Source of the DNA: a bacterium
GTDB lineage: Bacteria > Zhuqueibacterota > Zhuqueibacteria > Residuimicrobiales > Krinioviventaceae
DNA: 64,000 bases
NCBI GenBank assembly: GCA_029561455.1
Contig: JAKQIY010000030.1
Span: forward strand, 1 to 64,000
Direction of reading: 5' to 3'
The notes beneath the pieces are model-generated. The model saw nothing but the letters and a program-made list of their open reading frames with translations, searched no databases and was not told the origin of the DNA. This document shows positions 1-9,200 of this stretch, in pieces. Within the stretch, counting starts at the first letter, position 1. Every line of letters begins with the position of its first letter. Position numbers and translations under genes: made by a program.

Positions 1-185
1 AAATAGATGTTTTTATTCAAACAATAAAGCTTTTCGAGGCCACCTGCGGCGGCCACAGTCCATAAAGGGACTGCACTCCGGTTCCGGTAGAATCCGAGCT
101 ACTTCCAAACTCTAACAACCTGGCATTTACATTCGTTTTCACACAGTCTGGGAGACTTGGTGCGAGATTGGTATGGTGGAACTAG
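1..185. repeat. Degenerate palindromic repeat sequence, no gene
   Basis: No coding sequence is apparent. Positions 151-170 (start GGAGACTTGG, end GCGAGATTG) are identical over 20 bases to 19405-19424, where the sequence forms the right half of a 9-bp hairpin; here the left half is degenerate. A short inverted repeat AGTCC/GGGACT lies at about 56-75. The stretch lies beyond the 3' end of the oxidoreductase gene and may contribute to transcript ends. It belongs to the same repeat family as 18883-20034. Confidence 0.5.
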
Positions 186-1478
186 TTAACCGGTAAACTT
201 CTCCACCACCAGCTTGCCCACCCGTTTGGCCATAGCCATAATAGTGAAAATCGGCGGGTTGCCCAGGGATTCGGGGAACAGCGAGGCGTCGGCGACATAG
301 ACGTTTTCCGGCAATATGTCCGGATGAAAGGTTGCGGCTGAATTAATGGTCAGCGGCAGCATGCCGCCGGGATGACCGGCATTTATGGTTCCCAGGAAGA
401 TCTTTTCTTTATCCACGCCCAACCGCAGCAGGATTTCGGTACAGGTTTGCACGCCTTGCTGCAAGCGTTCTTTGTCCGTATCGGTCAGGGCTTTACGGAT
501 TTTATCCCCCTCGACGTGGCCGGTCGGCGTATCCGCCAGTTTGATCATCATACTGACAATGTCGCGGGCCGGGATGTTCCAGTGGCGGTTGAAAAAGTAG
601 CTCAAGTAATCAAAATAGGGGGAGAGGATATAGTGCTCCTGCTGCACCAGGAAGGGCATGGAAATTTCCTTGTTTTGCAGGGCGTTCGGCCATGCCGCCG
701 CCACGCATAACACGGGATCGACAAATAACCTGTTTTCACAATTAAAACCGGAATTGTTGAGGATGGCGGGTGTGCCAAAGCCGCCGGCCGCCACCAGCAC
801 CAGGTCGGCGTTGTATGTAACGGTGGACGAGCCCTGTTTTGCTTGAACGCCCACCGCCCGGCCGTTTTCGATAATGATTTGTGTAACCCGGCAGCCAGTA
901 ATCAGTTTTGCGCCATGACTAACCGCATTATCCAGGAACTTGCGGCTATCCCATTTCACGCCCTGCGGACAGCCAAGCACGCACCTGCCGCAATGCACGC
1001 ATTTTTCATAATCGCCCATTTTGGTAGTCGGCTGCGGATGCAGGCCCATTTCTTCACAAATAGTGTAAAGTTGTTTTGTCGATTGCTTCCAGCGTTTTTG
1101 ATGCGCGGTTGAAACGGGAATATCCCGATACAGTTCAGCGAATTCGGCGTCCAGGTTGATGCCGATTTTTTTGAGCGGCCCATCCATGCGCAGGGCATTT
1201 CCGGCGCTGAGGGTAGTGGTGCCGCCAATACCGCGACCGTTGACCAGTGTCATCTTGTCCGCAGTTTTACGGATGCGCATAGCTGGAAACAGCAGTTGAA
1301 TCTCGCGCTCGTCGAACAGCAGTCCGGTTTTTTTTACGGCCTCAGGCAATGTCAGCGGGTATGAAAAAGGTTTGAATGCTCCGCCCGTTTCGAGTATAGT
1401 AACCTCGAACTTGTCCGCCAGGTCGCGGGCCAGCGCCGCGCCGCCGGCGCCGCTGCCGATGATGATGGCCTTTTTCAC
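186..1478 (-). CDS. GMC-family FAD oxidoreductase with a 4Fe-4S ferredoxin motif
   Basis: This 430-residue flavoprotein should oxidise an alcohol or reduce a carbonyl/alkene; the substrate is unknown. The N-terminus has the FAD-binding Rossmann signature GSGAGG (residues 8-13). The C-terminal third has the GMC pattern: GHPGG followed by NPPIFTIMA, supplying the usual His and Asn. Inserted at Cys160, Cys163, Cys166 and Cys170-Pro is a ferredoxin-like CxxCxxCxxxCP motif, seen in a subset of prokaryotic GMC enzymes and suggesting electron transfer to or from a 4Fe-4S cluster. No signal peptide is evident, so it is probably cytoplasmic. The start is GTG at 1478-1476 with GGAGGA just upstream. It overlaps the stop of the preceding gene (GTGA), so it is the last gene of an operon beginning at 2421. 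Confidence 0.85.
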   Translation of the reverse strand: MKKAIIIGSGAGGAALARDLADKFEVTILETGGAFKPFSYPLTLPEAVKKTGLLFDEREIQLLFPAMRIRKTADKMTLVNGRGIGGTTTLSAGNALRMDGPLKKIGINLDAEFAELYRDIPVSTAHQKRWKQSTKQLYTICEEMGLHPQPTTKMGDYEKCVHCGRCVLGCPQGVKWDSRKFLDNAVSHGAKLITGCRVTQIIIENGRAVGVQAKQGSSTVTYNADLVLVAAGGFGTPAILNNSGFNCENRLFVDPVLCVAAAWPNALQNKEISMPFLVQQEHYILSPYFDYLSYFFNRHWNIPARDIVSMMIKLADTPTGHVEGDKIRKALTDTDKERLQQGVQTCTEILLRLGVDKEKIFLGTINAGHPGGMLPLTINSAATFHPDILPENVYVADASLFPESLGNPPIFTIMAMAKRVGKLVVEKFTG

Positions 1479-2023
1479 AATGGTTCCTCCGTTAACCTGA
1501 AATCCGCCCGGCAGCAGGAATGCCCTTCGGTGAGTCGCTCCCGGAAAACGAGCCTGCCGCCGTTCGAAAGCCCCGCCGCCACGCCTTCATCCAGCGCCGA
1601 AAAAATGCGGCATGCCTCGCCGTTAAAAAACTGACTGAAATAGCAGCGTTTTATGGTCACATCGCCCGCAGGGGTGCAGGAATAATCGATGCCGATGACC
1701 TTGTACAATATTCTGGTGAACTGAATAACCTCGGCTGTGGTTTTAATATGCAGTTGCCGGCGCAATTGTATGCCCATATCGCAGGCGTTTTTGTATAACC
1801 GGCTTTTTATACCCTGAATATCGGCGTTGGCTTGCAGGGCGCGCTGCGCTGTTTCCCCGGAAAAACGCGCAAAGACATGCAGACATTCATGGTAGGTGAG
1901 TGTCCCGGTATCGGGCGTTTCGACCTGGAAAGCCTGCGCTGTGATCTTTATTAATTGCCGGATTTTTTGTTTTTTGATAAAAGCGGGGATATATAGTCCG
2001 GCCGCTGTAACGAGAAGGTTCAT
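1475..2023 (-). CDS. Cys-rich protein resembling the ATC-hydrolase family
   Basis: The protein has 182 residues from the ATG at 2023-2021, which overlaps the upstream stop as ATGA; a longer reading frame to 2155 would run through the upstream gene and is rejected. The C-terminal half contains the pattern CTPAG...KRCYFSQFF...ACRIFSALDEG...EGHSCCRADF. This alternation of Cys and aromatic residues is typical of the L-2-amino-thiazoline-4-carboxylate hydrolase-like family (PF14196), most members of which have no known activity. The assignment is by motif memory and moderate. It is translationally coupled to both neighbours, which suggests that it works with the GMC oxidoreductase. Confidence 0.6.
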   Translation of the reverse strand: MNLLVTAAGLYIPAFIKKQKIRQLIKITAQAFQVETPDTGTLTYHECLHVFARFSGETAQRALQANADIQGIKSRLYKNACDMGIQLRRQLHIKTTAEVIQFTRILYKVIGIDYSCTPAGDVTIKRCYFSQFFNGEACRIFSALDEGVAAGLSNGGRLVFRERLTEGHSCCRADFRLTEEPL

Positions 2024-2421
2024 TGCTGCGCTTTGATCTTGAAATAAAAGAACAGCACCACAATACCGATAAAACCATCCACCAGGCAGTTGGCCAGGTA
2101 GATGAGGCACGGCTGTACTAACAGGAAAAATCCCAGCGACAGCAGCGAACTGCACAATTTAGCGTTAGCCAGCAGTAGCGGATACTTGCGACTGCCCGGA
2201 TGGCGGTACATGAAAAACGCCAGCAAGGTCACCATGTACATATAACCGGCGGCCAAAATCAGGTAAAAATTGACGCCATCGGGAGCGGTTTGCGCCATGC
2301 CGAACTGCGCGGCATAACCGTTAAAAAAGGCAAGAACGCCATTGGCGAAAAAAAGAAAAGTTAATCCCACAACCAGAAAAATAATTGCCAGTAACAGACT
2401 GATCGTCCGGTAGTATTTCAT
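2020..2421 (-). CDS. Small four-helix membrane protein, unknown function
   Basis: The protein has 133 residues with four predicted transmembrane segments (about residues 5-30, 50-72, 83-103 and 108-129) and a short charged linker HPGSRK between helices 2 and 3. I do not recognise the family. It is the first gene of a three-gene overlapping set with the Cys-rich protein and the GMC oxidoreductase. Its stop TGA is shared with the next ATG. A plausible job is anchoring the set to the inner membrane, but this is inference from position only. Confidence 0.75.
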   Translation of the reverse strand: MKYYRTISLLLAIIFLVVGLTFLFFANGVLAFFNGYAAQFGMAQTAPDGVNFYLILAAGYMYMVTLLAFFMYRHPGSRKYPLLLANAKLCSSLLSLGFFLLVQPCLIYLANCLVDGFIGIVVLFFYFKIKAQQ

Positions 2422-2565
2422 AGCTGTCCCTTTAATTGGTTTTTGGGAAAATGAGGGGTTTTATATAATATAAATAAAATAATTTTCATCTACTACTTTT
2501 TCTCTGCATCCGGCTGCCTTGTGGAAGAAAAGAGTGAACCCGCATGGGGATAAATAATTCAGGTA

Positions 2566-3762
2566 TTAATGATAATAACACCGGTAGAATTTTGACAAAT
2601 CGCCGAATTTTACCTGTTCAACCAGTTTCACCGAATCCTGCGGCGATACCGGGGCATTGCCGGTGATATATTGCTGAAACAGTTTATAATTTTTGTTGAT
2701 AAAGCAGCTATCTTCCGAGGGGAAATGGCTCTGCATTTCATTATATATTGTCGCAACTGATTTTTCCCGGACATTGCCAAAGGTCATGGGGGTGAACACG
2801 CAGGGACTCACCTCACCAAAGGCATCGACATAGATCATTTTCTTGCCGGCGTTGCAGCCAAAGTGCTCACGGCCCTCGAAATGGCCCAGGTAATTGATGG
2901 TCATTTTGCCCTCTTTATTATAGCGATCCTGCAGGGCTACCAGGTTAAGACGTTCCTGTTCGGTAAAAAGCAGGGCATCGTCCCAGAACGCTGCCACCGA
3001 GGGCTTGGTTTCGCTCAGCCAGGCTTCATGTACATCGAGCCCCGCCAGGAATTGCAGAAATTCTTCAACCTGGCCTTTTTGCAGCATCTCTTTGGAGATC
3101 ACCGAGGATACGCTGACATGCAGGCCGCGCACATTTTTAAACAGTTCGATGGCATCGAGCGCCGCCTTGAAAGCGCCGGGAAAACGGCGACCGCGGTCAT
3201 GCACTTCCGGCAGCCAGTGATCGAGACTGACCGAAACGTAATCGAGTCCCGCGTTTTTCAAATCCTGCGCTTTTTGCGCGGTGAGGGTGCAGCCGGTGGT
3301 GAACAGCTTGCGCGTACAGTCGTCGCCCACGCTTTCAATGATGCGGCAAATATCTTTATTCAACAGCGGTTCGCCGCCGGTAAAGCCCAGCCACAATACG
3401 CCCATCCGTTTCAGGTCGCCTATGAGTTTAATGATGGTCTCGGTGTCCATACGCTCGCCCTGGCGGTGCTTGTTGTAGCAATATTCACAGTTCTGGGGAC
3501 AAGCATTGGTGAGGCCTATCTGCGCATGGGCGGGACCGGGGATTTTGGCCAATAACTGCTCGTTGATAAAACGCCCGTAGGCTTTGCTGTTAAGCTGCGG
3601 CAAATGCGAGTGAATGATGAGGTCGCCGTCCAGGTTTTTTATTTTAAACTTGCCCATGTAATTGAGCAGGAACAAGAGCATCTGCGGTTTGGTTTTTACT
3701 ATTTGTAAATTGGCGGCAAGGGATTTAAGTACATCCAATTGACTTGCGGGTTTGGCTGGCAC
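2566..3762 (-). CDS. Radical SAM protein with a truncated SPASM/Twitch-like C-terminus
   Basis: This 398-residue enzyme has the radical SAM cluster motif CPQNCEYC at Cys88, Cys92 and Cys95, followed by FTGGEPLL, the SAM-binding GGE loop. The C-terminal part has a Cys-X12-Gly-X4-Cys element (CNAGKK...GEVSPC), the first half of a SPASM domain. The remaining Cys pattern is reduced to one later Cys (DSCFIN), so it may hold one auxiliary 4Fe-4S cluster. Such enzymes modify peptides or enzymes, but no precursor peptide is visible here. The start is GTG at 3762-3760 with AAAGG upstream. It lies 144 bp upstream of, and in the same direction as, the GMC operon. Confidence 0.8.
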   Translation of the reverse strand: MPAKPASQLDVLKSLAANLQIVKTKPQMLLFLLNYMGKFKIKNLDGDLIIHSHLPQLNSKAYGRFINEQLLAKIPGPAHAQIGLTNACPQNCEYCYNKHRQGERMDTETIIKLIGDLKRMGVLWLGFTGGEPLLNKDICRIIESVGDDCTRKLFTTGCTLTAQKAQDLKNAGLDYVSVSLDHWLPEVHDRGRRFPGAFKAALDAIELFKNVRGLHVSVSSVISKEMLQKGQVEEFLQFLAGLDVHEAWLSETKPSVAAFWDDALLFTEQERLNLVALQDRYNKEGKMTINYLGHFEGREHFGCNAGKKMIYVDAFGEVSPCVFTPMTFGNVREKSVATIYNEMQSHFPSEDSCFINKNYKLFQQYITGNAPVSPQDSVKLVEQVKFGDLSKFYRCYYH

Positions 3763-4091
3763 GGCTTTATCCTTTAATTTTAGATTATCATTTTAACGCC
3801 ATTGCATACGGAAGAAGAGAGGGAAGGGTTTCAAAATAAACTTGTCTTGATTAAGAGAAATATTAAAAACTTCCGTATATAACGCTTGAAATTTAGATTA
3901 GTAATTCTTTACAATTATTGCAACACTTTTTTTTCTGATGTAAACTTTTTCTTCTCCCAAAATTTTTTCTTGGCAAAGAATGCGCTTCTTTGTATATTCC
4001 CTGCAATATAATTCAGGTTACCCGAATCTAAAGGAACCGGCGCGACAGTTAAGGGGGGCAGCTTGGCCGGAGATTATACGAGGACAAGATC
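3763..4091. other. Divergent intergenic region between radical SAM and aldo/keto reductase genes
   Basis: This AT-rich stretch holds the promoter of the rightward reductase gene (3970-3998) and presumably that of the leftward radical SAM gene. No small gene or palindromic word of the window's repeat family is visible. Confidence 0.6.
3970..3998 (+). promoter_or_regulatory. Sigma-70-type promoter of the aldo/keto reductase gene
   Basis: A TTGGCA -35 box (3970-3975) is separated by 17 bases from a TATATT -10 box (3993-3998). The start codon lies about 90 bases downstream, with GAGG before the ATG. The -10 box and spacing are the same as in the promoters at 27736 and 55201. Confidence 0.65.
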
Positions 4092-4976
4092 ATGGTACAG
4101 ATTACCCGCAGAGAGTTTATCCGCACATCATTGGCCGGTACGGCGCTGGTTACTTTGGGCCGGACGTTTGCAAAAGATGAAGCATCGCTGCAAACTATCG
4201 GCACAACCGTGCTGGGCAAAACCGGCATCGAGGTGTCGCGCCTGGCAATCGGCACCGGCACCAACGGCTGGGGATTTGAATCCAATCAGACCCGCATGGG
4301 CCAGGCCGCGTTTAGCGAAATTGCCCGGCACGCCTGGGAGTGCGGCATCAACTTTTTCGATACCGCCGACGCCTATGGCTCGCACACTATTGTTAAAAAT
4401 GTAATCAAGGATTTACCGCGCGACCAGGTGGTGGTCATGTCGAAAATATGGACCAGCGATACCGATTTTATGACCTATCGCGGCGCAGCTGTAGAGTTGG
4501 ACAAGATCCGCAAACAGTTGGGCATCGATCATATCGATATCGTGATGCTGCATTGTATGACCTCCGGGGACTGGCCCTCTGAAAAAGCTCAGGAATGTGA
4601 AGAACTGGAAACGGCCAAACAAAAGGGCATTATTCGCGCGCATGGGGTTTCCTGTCACAGTTTTGAAGCGTTGCATGCTGCCGCTGCGAGTCCCTGGGTG
4701 GATGTTGTGCTGGCGCGTATCAATCACACCGGCGCCATGATGGACGCCAAACCGGAACGGGTTATGCCGGTGCTGAAACAAGCCCACGAGCGCGGCGCCG
4801 GGGTGTTGGGCATGAAAATATTCGGCTGCGGCCGTCTCACTGCGCCGGAACAGCGCCGGGCCTCCATGCAGTATGTGTGGAGCAGCGGCAATGTCGACGC
4901 CATGACTATTGGCTACGAAACAGTGTCTCATGTCGACGACGCCATTGCTTTAACAAATGCTGTGTTAAAGGGATGA
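4092..4976 (+). CDS. Tat-exported aldo/keto reductase
   Basis: This 294-residue member of the aldo/keto reductase superfamily reduces a carbonyl group with NAD(P)H. The N-terminus has a twin-arginine signal, TRREFIRTSLAG followed by a hydrophobic stretch, so the folded protein is probably exported. The catalytic tetrad is visible as Asp90 and Tyr95 (FDTADAYG), Lys118 (MSKIW) and His154 (MLHCM). The barrel is on the short side. The ATG at 4092 has GAGG upstream. It stands alone between a divergent and a convergent neighbour, so it is probably monocistronic. The substrate is unknown. Confidence 0.88.
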   Translation: MVQITRREFIRTSLAGTALVTLGRTFAKDEASLQTIGTTVLGKTGIEVSRLAIGTGTNGWGFESNQTRMGQAAFSEIARHAWECGINFFDTADAYGSHTIVKNVIKDLPRDQVVVMSKIWTSDTDFMTYRGAAVELDKIRKQLGIDHIDIVMLHCMTSGDWPSEKAQECEELETAKQKGIIRAHGVSCHSFEALHAAAASPWVDVVLARINHTGAMMDAKPERVMPVLKQAHERGAGVLGMKIFGCGRLTAPEQRRASMQYVWSSGNVDAMTIGYETVSHVDDAIALTNAVLKG

Positions 4977-5032
4977 AATGATTTTAATTTTTATCGGGTG
5001 ATGCTTTCAATTGTACCCCAAAATCTGTCATT

Positions 5033-5058
5033 GAACAAGGGGTTACAACCCCTTGTTC
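5033..5058. terminator. Perfect palindromic hairpin in a convergent gap (word family GAACAAGGGGTT)
   Basis: The arms GAACAAGGGGTT and AACCCCTTGTTC are perfectly complementary around a central AC. The hairpin lies between the converging ends of the reductase (4976) and the beta-barrel gene (5116). It could stop transcription from both sides, although there is no strong T-run. The same 12-base arms occur at 14069-14094, so this is a copy of a repeat rather than a locus-specific terminator. Confidence 0.6.
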
Positions 5059-5115
5059 CCAAAACGGTACTATCTATTAGCTGATTCTCCCCCGGTGTAT
5101 CTAACTATCAAGATC

Positions 5116-6210
5116 TTAAAAATTATATTTTACCCCCGCGCCCACTTCCAGGCCGGTTATACCGTCGCCATCTTTAATCGAGCCGAATAATAATTTAATA
5201 TTCCCACGCAGCGTGGTTTTCGGGGATAACACATATTCCGGCTGCGCCCCGGCGCCGAGCATTAAAATTGAAGTGAAAATGCTCGATTCCGCATAATAAC
5301 GGAGTTCGCCGGTGATGCCGATCCAGGTCTTTTGATTGTAACGCATACGATACAATGAATATAATTCGTACTGGTCGGGCGATGATTTCTCCGCCTCGGT
5401 AACCATAGACGAACCGGAGAGATAGCTGTTCTTGCCCTTGCTGCGGAACCTGCCGGTTATGGAAAAATAGTTATACCCCATATATTTTTGGTAACGGCTG
5501 TAAAAAACCAGTTTGGCGCCGGAACCGTAAAATTCCTCGCCATCGACTTGATCGCTGGCATAATGAGTGTAAATGATATCTGCGGAAATTGTGCTGGTGT
5601 TATCCAGGTTGTAATCCAGGCCGGTGTTCAAGGTGAGTTCATTGCCCGGTTTATAGTCGCTTTCCTCACCGCCCATGTCGATGGGCGAAAACCCGCCTTT
5701 GATCTGACCGGAAATGGACAAGCCGACCACCATCTTGTCGTTCAGTTTGTAAGCCCAGTTGACACCCGGCGAGATATTTAATCCCTGGCCAAAATTGGGC
5801 GTGGCAAGGTTATAATGATTGAAGCTGATGAGGTAGGAGGTATAATATTCTTCCAGGGTTAGTTCATTTTTGCCGCTGGGCAGGTTGATGCCGAGACTGA
5901 ACACGGCATTGAGCGGCCGTTTATACCAGGTGAGGCCAAGCTGGGTATCGGTGAGACCGGACAAGGTCGTGAGGCCGTCGCCGGTCACCGATGCGCCCGA
6001 AGCGCGAAAGTTGACGCTCACTTCGGAATTGACCGGAATATAACCGGCAACCGGTATAGAGAGTTCGGAAAAACCGGAACCGTTGCTAAACCAGTTTTGC
6101 ATGACCGGCATAAAGGTAACATACCGATCCTGGGAAATGATAAAAATATCTTCAGCCCGCGCTGCGCCGAACAAGAGTAACACTAGCCAGATTTTTTTTA
6201 TAGTATTCAT
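5116..6210 (-). CDS. Outer-membrane beta-barrel protein
   Basis: The protein has 364 residues from the ATG at 6210-6208; a longer in-frame reading to 6339 lacks a signal peptide and overlaps the upstream gene. Residues 1-20 form a signal peptide (KKIWLVLLLFGAARA). The rest is a series of alternating amphipathic strands ending in an aromatic residue (GAGVKYNF), the usual outer-membrane insertion signature. Phrases such as LGLTWYKRPLNAVFSLGINLPSG resemble the transporter-like porin families, without a specific substrate. It follows the giant surface protein by 20 bases and is the last gene of that operon, so it may be its outer-membrane partner. Confidence 0.75.
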   Translation of the reverse strand: MNTIKKIWLVLLLFGAARAEDIFIISQDRYVTFMPVMQNWFSNGSGFSELSIPVAGYIPVNSEVSVNFRASGASVTGDGLTTLSGLTDTQLGLTWYKRPLNAVFSLGINLPSGKNELTLEEYYTSYLISFNHYNLATPNFGQGLNISPGVNWAYKLNDKMVVGLSISGQIKGGFSPIDMGGEESDYKPGNELTLNTGLDYNLDNTSTISADIIYTHYASDQVDGEEFYGSGAKLVFYSRYQKYMGYNYFSITGRFRSKGKNSYLSGSSMVTEAEKSSPDQYELYSLYRMRYNQKTWIGITGELRYYAESSIFTSILMLGAGAQPEYVLSPKTTLRGNIKLLFGSIKDGDGITGLEVGAGVKYNF

Positions 6211-6230
6211 ATTACAGTCCAGTTTTAAAT

Positions 6231-9200
6231 TTATCGGATCAGGATCATTTTTTTGGTTACGGTTTGCTGCCCCGTTGCAAGGCGGTAAAAATAGACGCCG
6301 CCGGCCGCAGGAATTCCGGCGCCGGTGCGGCCGTCCCAAACCGCCACATGTTCACCGGTCGTTTGCGCACCGTCAACCAGGGTAGTGACTTTGCTGCCCA
6401 GGGTATTGAATATTTCCAGTTTCACCTGCTCCCGCTGCGCCAGTTGATAGCGGATAGTCGTTTCCGGGTTGAAGGGATTGGGATAATTTTGCTGCAGGGC
6501 AAAGCTGTAGGGAACCAGCGGAATACCGCCGTTATTGTTCTGTGCAAAAGCCGGCGTACCGATAATAACCATAAAATTACGGGTTTGTTGGTTGCCGGAA
6601 ATAGTAACGGTCATAGTGTTATTATTGACCGGGATGACCGCGCCATTATCTTTATCCAAAACATACACTTGCATACTGTCCGGCAAGCTCCCGGTTTCAC
6701 TGAGGGTGATGGCAACCTTTTTCATGGTAGTGAATGAGGTGTTGAGCGTCAAATCCCATTTCCCGCCCTCTGTGGCGCCGGGTTTGAAATTACCGGCATA
6801 GCGTCTGGCCTCGGCAATAATGGACAATTGCACATAATCGCCGACCGGCGGGGCTTCGCAGAAATCGGTTTTGTCGCTGCCATCCAGGGCGCCTTTGAGC
6901 AGGCCGAGATAATTTTGTGTATCGACAGCGTCCGTGCCGGGAATTTTCGCCGCCAGTTGTAATACATAGTCCGACCCAGCAACATCGACCGGCAGGGTGG
7001 AATGCTTTCTGGCTCCCTGGAATTCGTCCGGAGTTATACTGGCCAATACCGGGTATGGCGACCGATTATAGACAAAATATCCTTCCCAAGGATTAAGGAT
7101 ATATGTATTATATTCATAATCGTTGGTTGCAGAATTCCAATAAACCGGCGGGTCCAAATATTCCTGATAAGTTTGGGTCCCCTGAACATTAATGGGGAAT
7201 GCAAACGGGTTGGCGATCTGGTTCCAGCCGGGTTGTAATTCGGACGAGTAAGTTTCATCGGTCGGTAACGAAGTAATATCTTCCACATCGAACATTTTAC
7301 CGCTGCGGGTGATCAGCCAGAATACTTTGCCGGGATTTACTTCAAATTGATTCTGGGTCTTAAACGAATATTCGGCAAAACCTTTCTCTGCCGCTGCATC
7401 ATAATAAGTGAGCCGCCACTGGGTATTGTCATAGGTACCATAATCATCAATAAAAGTCAATAACACAGAGGGATGATCTAAAATACCCGGCACGGAAACC
7501 ATGCGGTATCTCAACGGCGCCAGCGACATGGGCGGGGTGTAATGGGATGCATAGACCTGGATAACAGCCGGAATAGAAGCGGCATTCATCGCCGGATAGG
7601 TTGTAGTTGTAGAACCGCCCGATATGCGGATATAGTATTCCAGTCCCCGCAGCGTAACATCTTGCGCCGGGATGACGCCGCTGATGGTGGTATTATTCAG
7701 CGTCATGTTGGTAGAATCGTATACTGATTTTCCACCCTGGCGGTAAAATAATTTCAGGTTTTCCGGCGTCCAGGTGGTTGCGGACAGAGTAGCGGTGAGA
7801 GTATAGGCGGTACTGTAATTGGCTGTTGGCGATGTAACGCTCAGAGTAATATTGGTCGCGGTTCCACTTATGGGTATGGAATGGGGAATGGCGGAATCAT
7901 TAGCGTTGACGACCAGTGTGGCGGTTTTGCTGCCGGCGGTCTGTGGTGAAAAACTGATGAGAAAATCATGTGCTCCCAACGATGGCAATGAGTAGGTGGG
8001 CTGCAGCGGACCGACTACTGTAAACTCGGAGCTATTTAGCCCGGTTATACCAGGAGCATTAAAGATCAGGGTGCCGGAACCGGAATTGATAACGGTCAGG
8101 GTATCATATTTAGTAACACCCACATTGACCTGTCCAAACGCCAGCGCTTCCTTGTCTGTTGCAAAAACCGGCTGGCCCCCTAAACCGGTGAGTTCAACCG
8201 TATCCGGGCTGGAGGCAGCGCTGTTGATAAATATAACCCGCGCCGATTTTGTGCCGGCGCTTTGTGGAGAAAAGGTGACCGGAAAATCCAAAGATTCTGA
8301 AGCGAAAATTGGCGTATCACTATTATAATCCGGTATACTAAAATCGGCAGCATTCGTACCGCTGAGAATGGTTTCATAAATATACAATTCACCGCTACCG
8401 GTATTGGTGACAGTTATTGTATCGCTGCGGGATGTTGCAACAGCTACCGGACCGAAATTAATAGTATTTACATTTGTAGAAAACACCGGCGCTATACCGC
8501 TGCCGCTCAGAGAAACGGATGGATTACCGCCGTTGCTGGTAACGACAAGAGAAGCTGTAAATGTTCCTGTCGCAGTGGGAGAAAAGGTTACCGGGATTTT
8601 GCGGTTTTCTGCGGGAGCTAGGGAAAATGCAGCGGGAGTGGTAGAGAATTGCGTTGGATTGGCGCCGCCCAGAGCAATCGAATTTATGTTCAAAGTAACC
8701 GTGCCTATATTACTCACGGTTACCGAGTCTGTACTACTATTGCCAACCATTATAGCGCCAAAGGGTAGTGATGTGGGGGTCACCTGGATAGCCGCCTGCG
8801 AGCCGGTTCCAGCCAAAGCCACCTGGCCGATGCCGCCATCGCTTTGGATGGTTACCTGGGCGGTATACGAGCCGACAATAGTAGGTGAAAAAGCGACCAC
8901 CAGTTTTACGGTTACTCCAACCTGAATATCAAACGGAGTTGGCATCGACATGTTAAAACTTGACGCATTGGCGCCGGCGATGTTAATTGCCGATACAGTC
9001 AGGATATCGGTGCCGGTGTTGCTAACATATATTGTATCATAGGATGTTGTGGTGATGCCGGTGGTAAAGTTCAGTGTGCCGGGCAATACCTGCAAAACCG
9101 GCACAACGCCGGTTCCGGTGACTGTGATCTGACCGGGGCCGCCGTCGCTTTCGATATTCAGAGTTGCGGTATGACTACCGGTGCGGGTGGGAGTAAATGA

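Noticed and set aside
2863-3555. Plus-strand frame of 230 codons
   Set aside because: It is antisense to the radical SAM gene, whose motifs are intact; no domain is recognisable in it.
5033-5058. Integration attachment site or IS end
   Set aside because: There is no transposase or integrase nearby; the same palindrome at 14069 lies at another gene end, so a dispersed hairpin is the simpler reading.
6211-6339. Extended N-terminus for the beta-barrel protein
   Set aside because: It is basic, lies inside the upstream gene, and would hide the signal peptide that starts at 6210.
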